The notes beneath the pieces were generated by a model, which was given only the letters and a program-made list of their open reading frames with translations, was not told where the DNA came from and searched no databases. The translations under genes and the position numbers were made by a program. Below are positions 8,535-18,261 of a DNA stretch of 64,000 bases, piece after piece (the stretch's first letter is position 1; every line of letters begins with the position of its first letter). The DNA lies in the NCBI GenBank assembly GCA_050330195.1, contig JBHJOB010000027.1, positions 69,878 to 133,877 of the forward strand, written 5' to 3'. Source of the stretch: JAHQVI01 sp050330195. Lineage in GTDB: Bacteria; Pseudomonadota; Alphaproteobacteria; Rhizobiales; Rhodomicrobiaceae.

Positions 8535-9434
8535 ATGACAGCCGAACCCTACGATCAACGAGACGGACATATCTGGTACAATGGCGAGCTTGTGCCCTGG
8601 CGCGAGGCCAAGCTTCACGTTCTGACCCACGGCCTGCATTACGCCAGCGCCGTCTTCGAGGGCGAGCGCGTTTATGGCGGCGAGATATTCAAGCTCACCG
8701 AACATTCCGAGCGCCTCCACAATTCGGCGAAGCTGCTCGGTTTCGAGATCCCCTACAGCGTCGCCGAAATCGACGCGGCCTGCCGTGAAGCCGTGCGCGT
8801 CAACAATATCGTGGATGGCTATGTCCGCCCGATCGCGTGGCGCGGCTCGGAGCAGATGGGCGTTTCGGCGCAGAACAACCGGATCAACGTCGCGATCGCA
8901 TCCTGGTATTGGGGCACCTATTTCGACAAGGAACAGCGCCTCAAGGGCATCCGCTTGGCGATGGCCGAATATTGCCGCCCCGATCCGCGCACCGCGCCGT
9001 CCAAATCAAAGGCAACCGGCCTTTACATGATTTGCACCATCGAGAAGCACCGCGCCGAACGCATGGGCTATGCCGACGCGCTGATGCTCGACTGGCGCGG
9101 CCATATCGCGGAATCGACAGGCGCGAACATCTTCTTCGTGCGCGGCGACGAGTTGCACACGCCGACGCCGGATTGCTTCCTCGACGGCATCACCCGCCGC
9201 ACGGTCATCGGTCTCGCCAGGAAGCGCGGCTGGAACATCATCGAGCGCACGATCCTGCCGGAAGAGATGGGCAATTTCGAACAGTGCTTCCTGACCGGCA
9301 GCGCCGCCGAAGTCACGCCAGTCTCCGAGATCGGCGACTACAAATTCACCGTCGGCGAGATCAACCAGACACTGATGGATGACTACTCGAACACCGTTCG
9401 CCCCGCTGACGAGAAACTTGCCGCGGCAGGCTAG
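8535..9434 (+). CDS. ilvE: Branched-chain amino acid aminotransferase
   Basis: A 299-residue class IV PLP aminotransferase that makes leucine, isoleucine and valine from their 2-oxo acids and glutamate. The Schiff-base lysine is Lys159 in SKSKATGLY; other landmarks are THGLHYASAVFEG (31-43), YVRPIAWRG (96-104) and the PLP-phosphate region ITRRTVIGLA. GFLTGSAAEVTPV-type ending is seen as FLTGSAAEVTPVSEIG. The start is fixed by a strong GGAGGA four bases before the ATG; the open frame extends 84 codons further upstream but that part is not protein-like. It is divergent from the MarR operon. An intergenic repeat with a strong hairpin follows. Confidence 0.95.
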   Translation: MTAEPYDQRDGHIWYNGELVPWREAKLHVLTHGLHYASAVFEGERVYGGEIFKLTEHSERLHNSAKLLGFEIPYSVAEIDAACREAVRVNNIVDGYVRPIAWRGSEQMGVSAQNNRINVAIASWYWGTYFDKEQRLKGIRLAMAEYCRPDPRTAPSKSKATGLYMICTIEKHRAERMGYADALMLDWRGHIAESTGANIFFVRGDELHTPTPDCFLDGITRRTVIGLARKRGWNIIERTILPEEMGNFEQCFLTGSAAEVTPVSEIGDYKFTVGEINQTLMDDYSNTVRPADEKLAAAG

Positions 9435-9439
9435 GGCGA

Positions 9440-9533
9440 GGTTCGAAAATGAGAACCATTTTCCGCAAAAAATCGAACCTCAAACAAATAGATGCGGATC
9501 AGGATCGTTTCGTCAAGAAATGATCCTGATCTA
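9440..9533 (+). repeat. Dispersed intergenic repeat, copy 1, with 15-bp hairpin
   Basis: First of four related elements in this window (others near 44.4, 47.2 and 56.5 kb). Shared blocks, in order: an AAATG..ACCATTTT block, AAATCGA, AAACAAATAGAT, then GATC..GTTTC and AAATGATC. In this copy the end folds into a 15-bp stem (9497-9511 with 9517-9531) with one G-U pair and loop GTCAA. It fills the space between the convergent ends of ilvE and the phosphoesterase and touches the latter's stop codon, so it could serve as a two-way terminator or 3' stabiliser. Confidence 0.75.
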
Positions 9534-10433
9534 AACGGTCGTTCCGCCGCCCGGAGATGTCAGCGTCACCAGCGCGATCTCCGGCGGCACCATGAAGCGG
9601 ATGGGATAGATCGAAAGGCCAAGGCCCGCCGAGACGACGATGTGGCGGCCATCTTCGACGACATGCCCGTAGGCATAGCGCTTCACGTGGCCCGTCTGCA
9701 CGGCGGGACGGCCGAGAAAAGGCAGTTTCACCTGCCCGCCATGCGTATGACCGCTAAGGGTGAGCGTCACACGCTCGGGCACTTTCACGAAAATGTCCGG
9801 CTCATGCGCCATCAGGATAGCGGGATCGCCGTCGCCGGAGATTTTCGCCAGCGTGCCGGGCAGATCGTCGACGCCCTGATAGCGACGGCGTCCGGCCCTG
9901 TAGGCCATCTGGTCGCCCAGCCCCGCCAGCCAGACGGCTTGCCCGCGATGGTCAAGCTTCACCGCATCATTTTCAAGGACCGGAATGCCGTTGCCCTCCA
10001 GTCCCTGTCTTACGGCATCGGCATCGACCCACCAGTCATGATTGCCCAAGACCGCATGAACGCCGAGCGGCGCTTGCAGATCTCGCAGAGCCGCGGACCA
10101 GTCGGCGATGGGAACCAGACCCGTGCGGTACCGGCTGCGGAGCCCCGATACATAGTCGCCAAGAAGAAGGATCAGATCGGGCTTTAGCGCATTGGCCGCC
10201 TCGGCAATTTTCGCAATCCTGCTGGCCGGCATCCACGGCTCGACGGCATGGATGTCGGTGATGACCGCAATTCGCAGCGGAGGCGCCGATTGCGGCCAAT
10301 GCGGATGCTCGACGCTCCAGCGCGCAACGGCCAGGCGAAAACCCGGCTCGATCACAAAACTGTAGGCTCCGCCCGATGCGCCCAGCGCAAAAAGGCCGCC
10401 CAGCGAGTGAAGAAAGCGGCGGCGCGTTATCAT
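9531..10433 (-). CDS. Tat-exported metallophosphoesterase (YaeI-like)
   Basis: A 300-residue calcineurin-fold phosphoesterase. Metal-binding motifs appear in order: ITDIH, LLGDY, LGNHDWW, LMAHEPD and LSGHTHGGQ. The N-terminus ITRRRFLHSLGG followed by a hydrophobic stretch is a twin-arginine signal, so the folded protein should be exported to the periplasm. YaeI/YkuE relatives act on phospholipid-type substrates such as UDP-diacylglucosamine or lipid-linked phosphates, but the substrate here is unknown. Convergent with ilvE. Confidence 0.88.
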   Translation of the reverse strand: MITRRRFLHSLGGLFALGASGGAYSFVIEPGFRLAVARWSVEHPHWPQSAPPLRIAVITDIHAVEPWMPASRIAKIAEAANALKPDLILLLGDYVSGLRSRYRTGLVPIADWSAALRDLQAPLGVHAVLGNHDWWVDADAVRQGLEGNGIPVLENDAVKLDHRGQAVWLAGLGDQMAYRAGRRRYQGVDDLPGTLAKISGDGDPAILMAHEPDIFVKVPERVTLTLSGHTHGGQVKLPFLGRPAVQTGHVKRYAYGHVVEDGRHIVVSAGLGLSIYPIRFMVPPEIALVTLTSPGGGTTV

Positions 10434-10601
10434 ACTTTCCCTTGCCTTTACGAAATCGAAAGCCCGGCTCCAGATTAAGGATACAAGATGAACCGTTGAT
10501 GGATCACCTGCCGGATTTGATTATCGGATTGCATTTGCGCTAATCTCGCGCGGACGTTCAAACAGGCCCGGACGAACGGTCTCCGGCCGACCTTGAGGAA
10601 T

Positions 10602-11639
10602 ATGGCATCCAATATGCGTTCAGTCCGCATTCCCGTCGCCTGGCTCCTGACAATTGCCATCATTCAAACCGCCAGCGGTATCGCCAGCAGCAATGCCGAG
10701 GCCGGATCCCCCGTGGCCAAGGAGGTTTTCGGGCGCCAGAACAACCCTGCCCCTCTGGCTGCGCGCGCCATAGGCAGCTATGCGCGCGGATGCATCGCAG
10801 GCGCGAAGCCGCTGCCGATCAATGGTCCAGCCTGGCAGGCCATGCGCCTCTCCCGCAACCGCAACTGGGGCCATCCGGCGCTGATCCGCTATCTGGAACG
10901 GCTTGCCCTTCAGGCGCAACAGAATGACGGCTGGCACGGACTTCTCGTCGGCGACCTGGCGCAGCCCATGGGCGGTCCGATGCTCACTGGCCATGCGAGC
11001 CATCAGATCGGCCTCGACGCCGACATCTGGCTGACGCCGATGCCCAAGCGGACGATGAGCCGCCAAGAGAGGGAAACCCGCTCGGCCGTTTCGATGCTGG
11101 CCGCCGATGGCGTCTCGACCGATCCCTCCCGCTGGACCACGGAACATGCGCGGCTGATCAGGCGCGCCGCGTCCTATCCGGAAGTCGCGCGGATCTTCGT
11201 GCACCCCGCCATCAAGCAAACATTGTGCAAATGGGCGGGCCAGGATCGCGGCTGGCTCTCCAAGGTCAGGCCGTGGTGGGGGCATCATTATCATTTTCAT
11301 GTCCGGCTCGCCTGTCCGCCGGACTCGCCGGGATGCGTCGATCAGCCCACCGTCGGATCTGAAGACGGATGCGGACGCGAGGTTGAAAGCTGGCTCAGCA
11401 GGATGCGCAAGCCTGCCGTTGAACCGCCGCAACCGAAGAAGCCGGCAAGACCGCGCAAGCCGAAACCGCAGATGACGCTGGATCAATTGCCGGACGCCTG
11501 CGCCGAACTGGTTGTGGACGATCTCCTGGACGTTCCGCCAGCGCCGACACAAGCTGTGCCGATGCCGGAGCGTAAGGCTGCCGGACCGGAAAGGCAATCC
11601 TCAATGACACGGTTCATCAAGAAGGTGATGGGCGAATAG
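10602..11639 (+). CDS. mepA: Penicillin-insensitive murein endopeptidase
   Basis: About 345 residues; a LAS-type (M74) metallo-endopeptidase that cuts peptide cross-links of peptidoglycan in the periplasm. A signal peptide (positively charged start, then VAWLLTIAIIQTASGIA) precedes the catalytic domain. Zinc-site motifs are HASHQIGLDADIWL and WWGHHYHFHVRL; cysteines in CIAGAK, LCKWAG and CPPDSPGC probably form the usual disulphides. The C-terminal 80 residues are Pro/Lys-rich with a late Cys (LPDACAELV), a usual feature of alphaproteobacterial MepA. Possible starts are 10593 (TTG), 10602 and 10614; the signal peptide is retained in all. Confidence 0.92.
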   Translation: MASNMRSVRIPVAWLLTIAIIQTASGIASSNAEAGSPVAKEVFGRQNNPAPLAARAIGSYARGCIAGAKPLPINGPAWQAMRLSRNRNWGHPALIRYLERLALQAQQNDGWHGLLVGDLAQPMGGPMLTGHASHQIGLDADIWLTPMPKRTMSRQERETRSAVSMLAADGVSTDPSRWTTEHARLIRRAASYPEVARIFVHPAIKQTLCKWAGQDRGWLSKVRPWWGHHYHFHVRLACPPDSPGCVDQPTVGSEDGCGREVESWLSRMRKPAVEPPQPKKPARPRKPKPQMTLDQLPDACAELVVDDLLDVPPAPTQAVPMPERKAAGPERQSSMTRFIKKVMGE

Positions 11640-11693
11640 CGATCGAGAGCGCGGTTACGCATGCGGACAGGCAAGTCAGGGCAAGGTTCAAAC

Positions 11694-12428
11694 TCAGGCT
11701 TGCCCCGGAAGCGCCGCCTCGATTTCGCCGATAATGACATTGGCGGCGGCCCTCGGATCGGACGCTGCGGTGATCAGCCGGCCGATGACGAGATAATCAA
11801 CGCCTGCGGCGATTGCATCCGCCAGGGTCACGACCCGCTTCTGATCGTCGGATGATGCGCCTTGCGGGCGGATGCCCGGCGTCACGATCAGGAAATCCGG
11901 CCCGATGGCCTCGCGAAGCGCACGTGCCTCGCGCGCGGATGCGATGACGCCGTCAAAGCCTGCATCCCGCGCCATGGCCGCGCGGCGGATGACCATCTCC
12001 TCGGCGCTTGCCGCAATGCCCTGTTCTGCCAGATCGGCCTCATCGAGGCTTGTCAGCACCGTTACGGCGAGCAATTTCGTCGCGCTGTTTCCGCGACCCC
12101 GCACCGCCGCATCGAGCGTCTTGCGATCCGTACCGTGGACCGTGAGAAACGAGGCTCCCAGATTGACGGCGCTGGCCGTTGCCCTTTCGACCGTATTGGG
12201 GATGTCGAGCAGCTTGGCGTCGAGAAAGATGCGCGCGCCCGAATCGAGCATCAGCCGCGTCAGGCTCAAGCCATCAGCGTAGATCAACTCCAGACCGATC
12301 TTGAAAAGGCCGACCTCGCCGTGCAGCGCCGATACGATCCTGCGCGCTTCGTCAGCCGAGGAAAAATCCAGCGCAACGATCAGCTTTTGCAGCGCCCCTG
12401 CGCGTTTATGATCAACCGAGATGCTCAT
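11694..12428 (-). CDS. pyrF: Orotidine 5'-phosphate decarboxylase
   Basis: A 244-residue barrel enzyme for the last step of UMP synthesis. KLIVALDFSSADEA (15-28) opens the barrel; the catalytic Asp-Lys-Asp set is DAKLLDIPNTV (Asp70, Lys72, Asp75); TPGIRP near the C-terminus binds phosphate. Its ATG overlaps the stop of the FMN reductase gene by four bases. An imperfect hairpin with arms GGGCAAG/CTTGCCC (11679-11705) spans its stop codon and may help end transcription between it and convergent mepA. Confidence 0.95.
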   Translation of the reverse strand: MSISVDHKRAGALQKLIVALDFSSADEARRIVSALHGEVGLFKIGLELIYADGLSLTRLMLDSGARIFLDAKLLDIPNTVERATASAVNLGASFLTVHGTDRKTLDAAVRGRGNSATKLLAVTVLTSLDEADLAEQGIAASAEEMVIRRAAMARDAGFDGVIASAREARALREAIGPDFLIVTPGIRPQGASSDDQKRVVTLADAIAAGVDYLVIGRLITAASDPRAAANVIIGEIEAALPGQA

Positions 12429-13012
12429 GGCCGGAAACGCACCGCCGCGTCGCCCAGCCGTTGCATGGCCGCATCAAGCATGGAAACTGCCCGTTCATTT
12501 GTGAGCTGACCGTTATCGCCGAATGCGGACCCGGCGTTGGCCACGACGACCTGTTCCGGAAGCACCAGCGCGCCCATCCCGAGCGACAGGATCTGGCGAA
12601 GGGTGATCAGGCTGCGCATGCCGCCAAAACCGCCCGGCGAGGCCGCGCCGATGGCGAAGACGCGCGTCTTGAAAAGCTGCAAAGGCGGTTCATCGCCCAC
12701 TCTGACACGCGACATCCAGTCGAGCGTATTCTTCAGAAGCGGCGTGACCGAGGCGTTATATTCCGGGCTGGCAATGAAGACGCCCTGATAGGCGCGGATT
12801 GTCTCTCTCAGCCTACGGGCATTCTCCGGCGGCCCCTCCCGCTCCTCAAGACCGGCATCGTAGATCGGCATGGGGTAGTCGGCCAGTTCGAGCAGGTCGG
12901 CCTCGAATCCGCGTTTCCGCGCCGTCTCATAGGCGTTTCGTGCCAGTTTCCGGTTGTAGGATTCCTGCCGCGTGCTGCCCGCGAAGAATAAAAGTCTGGC
13001 GCTTTCCGTCAT
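12425..13012 (-). CDS. NADPH-dependent FMN reductase family protein
   Basis: A 195-residue flavodoxin-fold reductase. The FMN phosphate loop is FFAGSTRQESYNRKL near the start; SPEYNASVTPLLKNTLDW is the standard family motif, and AIGAASPGGFGGMRSL the third flavin contact. Members reduce free flavins, quinones, azo compounds or metals with NADPH. It lies directly upstream of pyrF with a four-base overlap. The ATG at 13010-13012 with AGGG six bases before is preferred over a TTG at 13030. Confidence 0.87.
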   Translation of the reverse strand: MTESARLLFFAGSTRQESYNRKLARNAYETARKRGFEADLLELADYPMPIYDAGLEEREGPPENARRLRETIRAYQGVFIASPEYNASVTPLLKNTLDWMSRVRVGDEPPLQLFKTRVFAIGAASPGGFGGMRSLITLRQILSLGMGALVLPEQVVVANAGSAFGDNGQLTNERAVSMLDAAMQRLGDAAVRFRP

Positions 13013-13120
13013 TGTGGCCCTGTCGGTCAAACATGTCCTGGCACAGCGATTGCGCCACTGTCAAATCACCTCACCGAAAGCATGCAGCCATGAATAAGCC
13101 TGGGGCAAACCAGCCAAATA

Positions 13121-14260
13121 TCAGGATCTGCTGCCCATCTGGTCCCAGAACTCCTTGACGCGCTTTGCAAAACCGCTCAGCCCGGGATTGGTCTGCTCCG
13201 TGGATGCCTTGTCGAATTCCTTGAGCAGTTCCTTCTGCTTTCGCGTCAGGTTTTGCGGCGTTTCAATCTCAACCTGCACATAAAGATCGCCGGTCAATGT
13301 GGAGCGCAATACCGGCATGCCCTTGCCTTTCAGGCGGAACTGCTTGCCGGTTTCGGTGCCGTCCGGCACCTTGACGCGGGCGCGCCCGCCGTCGATCGTC
13401 GGAACCTCGATCTGCCCGCCAAGCGCGGCCGTGGTGATCGTGATCGGCACCTTGCAGAACAGATCCGAACCGTCGCGCTGGAAGATTTCGTCCGCGCCGA
13501 CCGACAGGAAAATATACAGGTCGCCCGAAGGTCCGCTGCGCAGGCCGGCCTCGCCCTCGCCGGCCAGCCGGATGCGCGTTCCATCCTCGACGCCCGCCGG
13601 GATATTCACAGACAGCGTACGCTCGCGGGTCACGCGGCCCGCGCCGCTGCAATCATGGCAGGGGCTTTGAATGATTTCGCCGCGCCCGTGGCAATTCGGG
13701 CAGGTGCGCTCGATGGTGAAGAAACCCTGGCTGGCGCGGATCTTGCCCATGCCGGCGCAACTGGGACAGGACACCGGACTGGATCCGGGCTCGGCGCCGC
13801 TGCCGTCGCAGGTCTCGCAGGTGACCGAGGTCGGCACGCGGATCTGCGCGATCTTGCCGGTAAACGCCTCGGACAGCGTGATTTCCATATTGTAGCTGAG
13901 ATCGGCGCCACGTTCGCGGCCGGAACGCGGACGGCGGCGTCCGCCCATGAATTCGCCGAACAGATCGTCGAAAATATCGGACATGGAGGCGGAGAAATCC
14001 GCGCCGAAACCGTGAGGTCCGCCCATGCCGTTGCCCTCGAAGGCGGCATGGCCGAAACGATCGTAGGCGGCCCGCTTCTGCGGGTCCTTCAAAGCCTCAT
14101 AGGCTTCGTTCACCTCCTTGAATCGGCGCTCGGCGTCGTGATTGCCGGGGTTGCAATCGGGATGATAGGCCTTGGCAAGCTTGCGGAAGGCCATCTTGAT
14201 GTCCTGATCGCAAGCTTCCCTCCCCAAGCCGAGCACATCATAATAATCGCGCTTGGCCAT
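13121..14260 (-). CDS. dnaJ: Chaperone DnaJ (Hsp40)
   Basis: A full-length 379-residue type I Hsp40 that delivers clients to DnaK and stimulates its ATPase. The J domain has HPD at 33-35; a Gly/Phe-rich linker (GNGMGGPHGFGADF) follows; four zinc repeats are CETCDGSG, CPSCAGMG, CPNCHGRG and CHDCSGAG; then the beta-sandwich client domains. The start codon directly follows the stop of an FkbM gene (TAA ATG) and uses a GGAG inside that gene, so it is translationally coupled to an unrelated enzyme. Confidence 0.97.
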   Translation of the reverse strand: MAKRDYYDVLGLGREACDQDIKMAFRKLAKAYHPDCNPGNHDAERRFKEVNEAYEALKDPQKRAAYDRFGHAAFEGNGMGGPHGFGADFSASMSDIFDDLFGEFMGGRRRPRSGRERGADLSYNMEITLSEAFTGKIAQIRVPTSVTCETCDGSGAEPGSSPVSCPSCAGMGKIRASQGFFTIERTCPNCHGRGEIIQSPCHDCSGAGRVTRERTLSVNIPAGVEDGTRIRLAGEGEAGLRSGPSGDLYIFLSVGADEIFQRDGSDLFCKVPITITTAALGGQIEVPTIDGGRARVKVPDGTETGKQFRLKGKGMPVLRSTLTGDLYVQVEIETPQNLTRKQKELLKEFDKASTEQTNPGLSGFAKRVKEFWDQMGSRS

Positions 14261-15169
14261 TTATGCTCCATGCTCCATTTTCTCTGTGCCGCCGGTTTGC
14301 CGGGGACGATGCAAGATCACATTCATCGCTGTCTGTCGTGTCAAATTATATCCCTTGCCGGCGCACAGACGATAGGCCTCGGAAGTCGGCGTGCCTCTGC
14401 CAACCTCCAGAATGATCATCGAAGGCCATATGGTCTCGCGTCCTTCAGAAAAAAGACCGGACAACGCCGGATATTCGGCGCCTTCAATATCCAGCTTCAG
14501 GCAATCAACGTAGGCGATTCCCACCTCGTCCAGCACATGGGGAAACGTCTTTATCGAAACTTCCACCCCGCCATCCACCGTTTCGTCGCCGCTGGCAAGC
14601 CGAACCTCGCCGCGATTGGCTTGCAGCGAAATCAATACGCCGGTCTGACTCTGGTCGCCGAGCGCATAGGGTGCGATATGAATTTCGCTGGCGCCGGAGG
14701 CGGATACATTGAAGCGCAACCGCCCCAGATTGGTCGGATCCGGCTCGATTGCGATGATGCGGGCCGTGCGGCCAAGCCGTCTGGCCTCGCTCGACACGAA
14801 CAGGGAATAGAGCCCGACATTGGCGCCGCCGTCGACAAACACGAAAGGCCGCTCCGACGGCGCGGCCATGAGCGCCTGAGTGATTGCCGCGCGTTCGGGA
14901 AAATCCCAGGAGTTGACGCCCAGAAAAACCCGCTTTTCGCACCGGTTGCTTCGGGGATAGAGGCGCGCTCGGCAGTGCTCGAACACGTCCACGTCGATCG
15001 GATCGGACCGTCCGAGCAGACAGGCGCGTCGGGCCAGAGAGACGACCCGGCGCGACACTGGATCGCCCTTCAGGCGATTCGTGGTCACACGGAAGTTTTC
15101 GATAACGGAAGGTAAGCGCAGTGCCCCGAATGGCAAATCCCCGTCCAGAGCCGTACTGCGCTTATCCAT
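14261..15169 (-). CDS. FkbM-family SAM-dependent methyltransferase between dnaK and dnaJ
   Basis: About 302 residues. The Rossmann motifs are FVFVDGGANVGLYSLF (motif I), IIAIEPDPTNLGRL (motif II) and CLKLDIEGAEYPAL (the FkbM signature). FkbM enzymes O-methylate sugars or small hydroxyl compounds; many lie in polysaccharide or glycolipid clusters. Its place is odd: it separates dnaK from dnaJ, starting 48 bp after dnaK and ending directly at the dnaJ ATG. GC looks like that of its neighbours. The ATG at 15167-15169 is preferred over a GTG at 15175. Acceptor unknown. Confidence 0.85.
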   Translation of the reverse strand: MDKRSTALDGDLPFGALRLPSVIENFRVTTNRLKGDPVSRRVVSLARRACLLGRSDPIDVDVFEHCRARLYPRSNRCEKRVFLGVNSWDFPERAAITQALMAAPSERPFVFVDGGANVGLYSLFVSSEARRLGRTARIIAIEPDPTNLGRLRFNVSASGASEIHIAPYALGDQSQTGVLISLQANRGEVRLASGDETVDGGVEVSIKTFPHVLDEVGIAYVDCLKLDIEGAEYPALSGLFSEGRETIWPSMIILEVGRGTPTSEAYRLCAGKGYNLTRQTAMNVILHRPRQTGGTEKMEHGA

Positions 15170-15217
15170 CGTCACACCCAGCAGAAGATGATGTAAAACC
15201 GATCCGTGAGGGCCAGT

Positions 15218-17155
<1,938 letters not shown>

Positions 17156-17288
17156 CCGATAAACCCTCTTTCTTCAGATGGCAGACTGTTGAGGCCTCGT
17201 CCTTCGTAGCACCTCTTGCGTCCGCGCCGAACTTTAAACATCGCGCGACCGCCAGTCCCCTAAGTCCTTGCTCATAGAATTTTGGCGG

Positions 17289-17319
17289 TTATATAGGCCG
17301 CACTGTATGCGCGTACAAG
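17289..17319 (-). promoter_or_regulatory. RpoH (sigma-32)-type promoter of dnaK
   Basis: Read on the minus strand: CTTG (17316-17319), an 18-base spacer, then CCTATATAA (17289-17297). This agrees with the alphaproteobacterial heat-shock pattern CTTG-N17/18-CYTATnT. It would give an untranslated leader of roughly 120 bases before dnaK. No start-site data. Confidence 0.65.
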
Positions 17320-17349
17320 CCGTGGAATTCAAGCTTACACGTGTGAACT

Positions 17350-18027
17350 ATGCCAAGAGATTATGGTGATGGCGCGTTTGTTCAAGGGTGCGGCGGCAAA
17401 GGCACAGCAGATTTGAACAAAAAGCGTCTTAATGAGGGTTGTTTTCTGTTTCCACAATTTTTTGGGGCGGCGGCGCAACAGCTAATTTTGGAAGAGATTC
17501 GCGCGGTTATCGCGGAAGCGCCGTTCTTCACGCCGCGCATGCCGCGCACCGGCAGGCCGTTCTCGGTCGCAATGACGAATTGCGGTCCGCTCGGGTGGGT
17601 TTCGGACAAGGATGGCGGTTATCGTTACGAATCGGTGCATCCGGAAACGGGCAAGCCCTGGCCGTCGCTACCGACGCCTCTGCTTGATGCATGGGCGCGG
17701 CTGACCGGCTTTGCGCAGCCCCCGCAGGCCTGTCTCGTCAACTATTACGGCCGCGGGGCGAAGCTCGGCCTCCATCGCGACGAGGACGAAAAAGACTTTT
17801 CCGCCCCGATCATGTCCGTATCACTCGGCGACAGCGCAATTTTCAGGCTGGGCGGCCTCAAACGCCGCGATCCGGTGGAAAGCATCGAGTTGCATTCGGG
17901 AGACGTGCTGATCATGGGCGGTGAATCGCGTCTGCGCTATCATGGCGTCAGCCGCGTCCACGCCGGCACGTCCGATTTACTCGCGGAAGGCGGGCGTATC
18001 AACCTGACCTTGCGCTATGTCGGGTAG
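17350..18027 (+). CDS. alkB: AlkB, 2-oxoglutarate/Fe(II) DNA-alkylation repair dioxygenase
   Basis: A 225-residue AlkB that removes methyl groups from N1-methyladenine and N3-methylcytosine oxidatively. The iron facial triad is His142 and Asp144 (KLGLHRDEDE) plus His198 (SRLRYHGV); 2-oxoglutarate is bound by the RINLTLR motif (216-222). MTNCGPLGW and VNYYGRGAKLG are substrate-side landmarks. The first 25-30 residues are unlike AlkB and there is no clear ribosome site for the 17350 ATG, so translation might begin later. Divergent from dnaK; no alkylation regulator (Ada) in the window. Confidence 0.92.
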   Translation: MPRDYGDGAFVQGCGGKGTADLNKKRLNEGCFLFPQFFGAAAQQLILEEIRAVIAEAPFFTPRMPRTGRPFSVAMTNCGPLGWVSDKDGGYRYESVHPETGKPWPSLPTPLLDAWARLTGFAQPPQACLVNYYGRGAKLGLHRDEDEKDFSAPIMSVSLGDSAIFRLGGLKRRDPVESIELHSGDVLIMGGESRLRYHGVSRVHAGTSDLLAEGGRINLTLRYVG

Positions 18028-18261
18028 CCTGTGCCGTTCAACTATAAGCGCAATCGCGCCCGCTACTGAATAGATCATTTAAAGAAGCGTCGCAGTTCAC
18101 CTGTAATATTGCGCCATTTTGCGAAACTTTCATTAATACAGCTTTTTCATATTATTAATTCGCTCGCGGAATGTTGGAAAACTGCTTAAATCCATTTTTA
18201 CATCCGAGATGGTAATATCAATCCAAGTGTCGCAATGAACCGTTCAGAGGACCCGAACGCG

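Noticed and set aside
13253..15115. 620-codon open frame on the plus strand opposite dnaJ and fkbM
   Set aside because: Shadow of high-GC coding on the other strand; sequence is Ala/Arg/Gly/His-rich without any domain, while the opposite strand encodes complete DnaJ and FkbM proteins.
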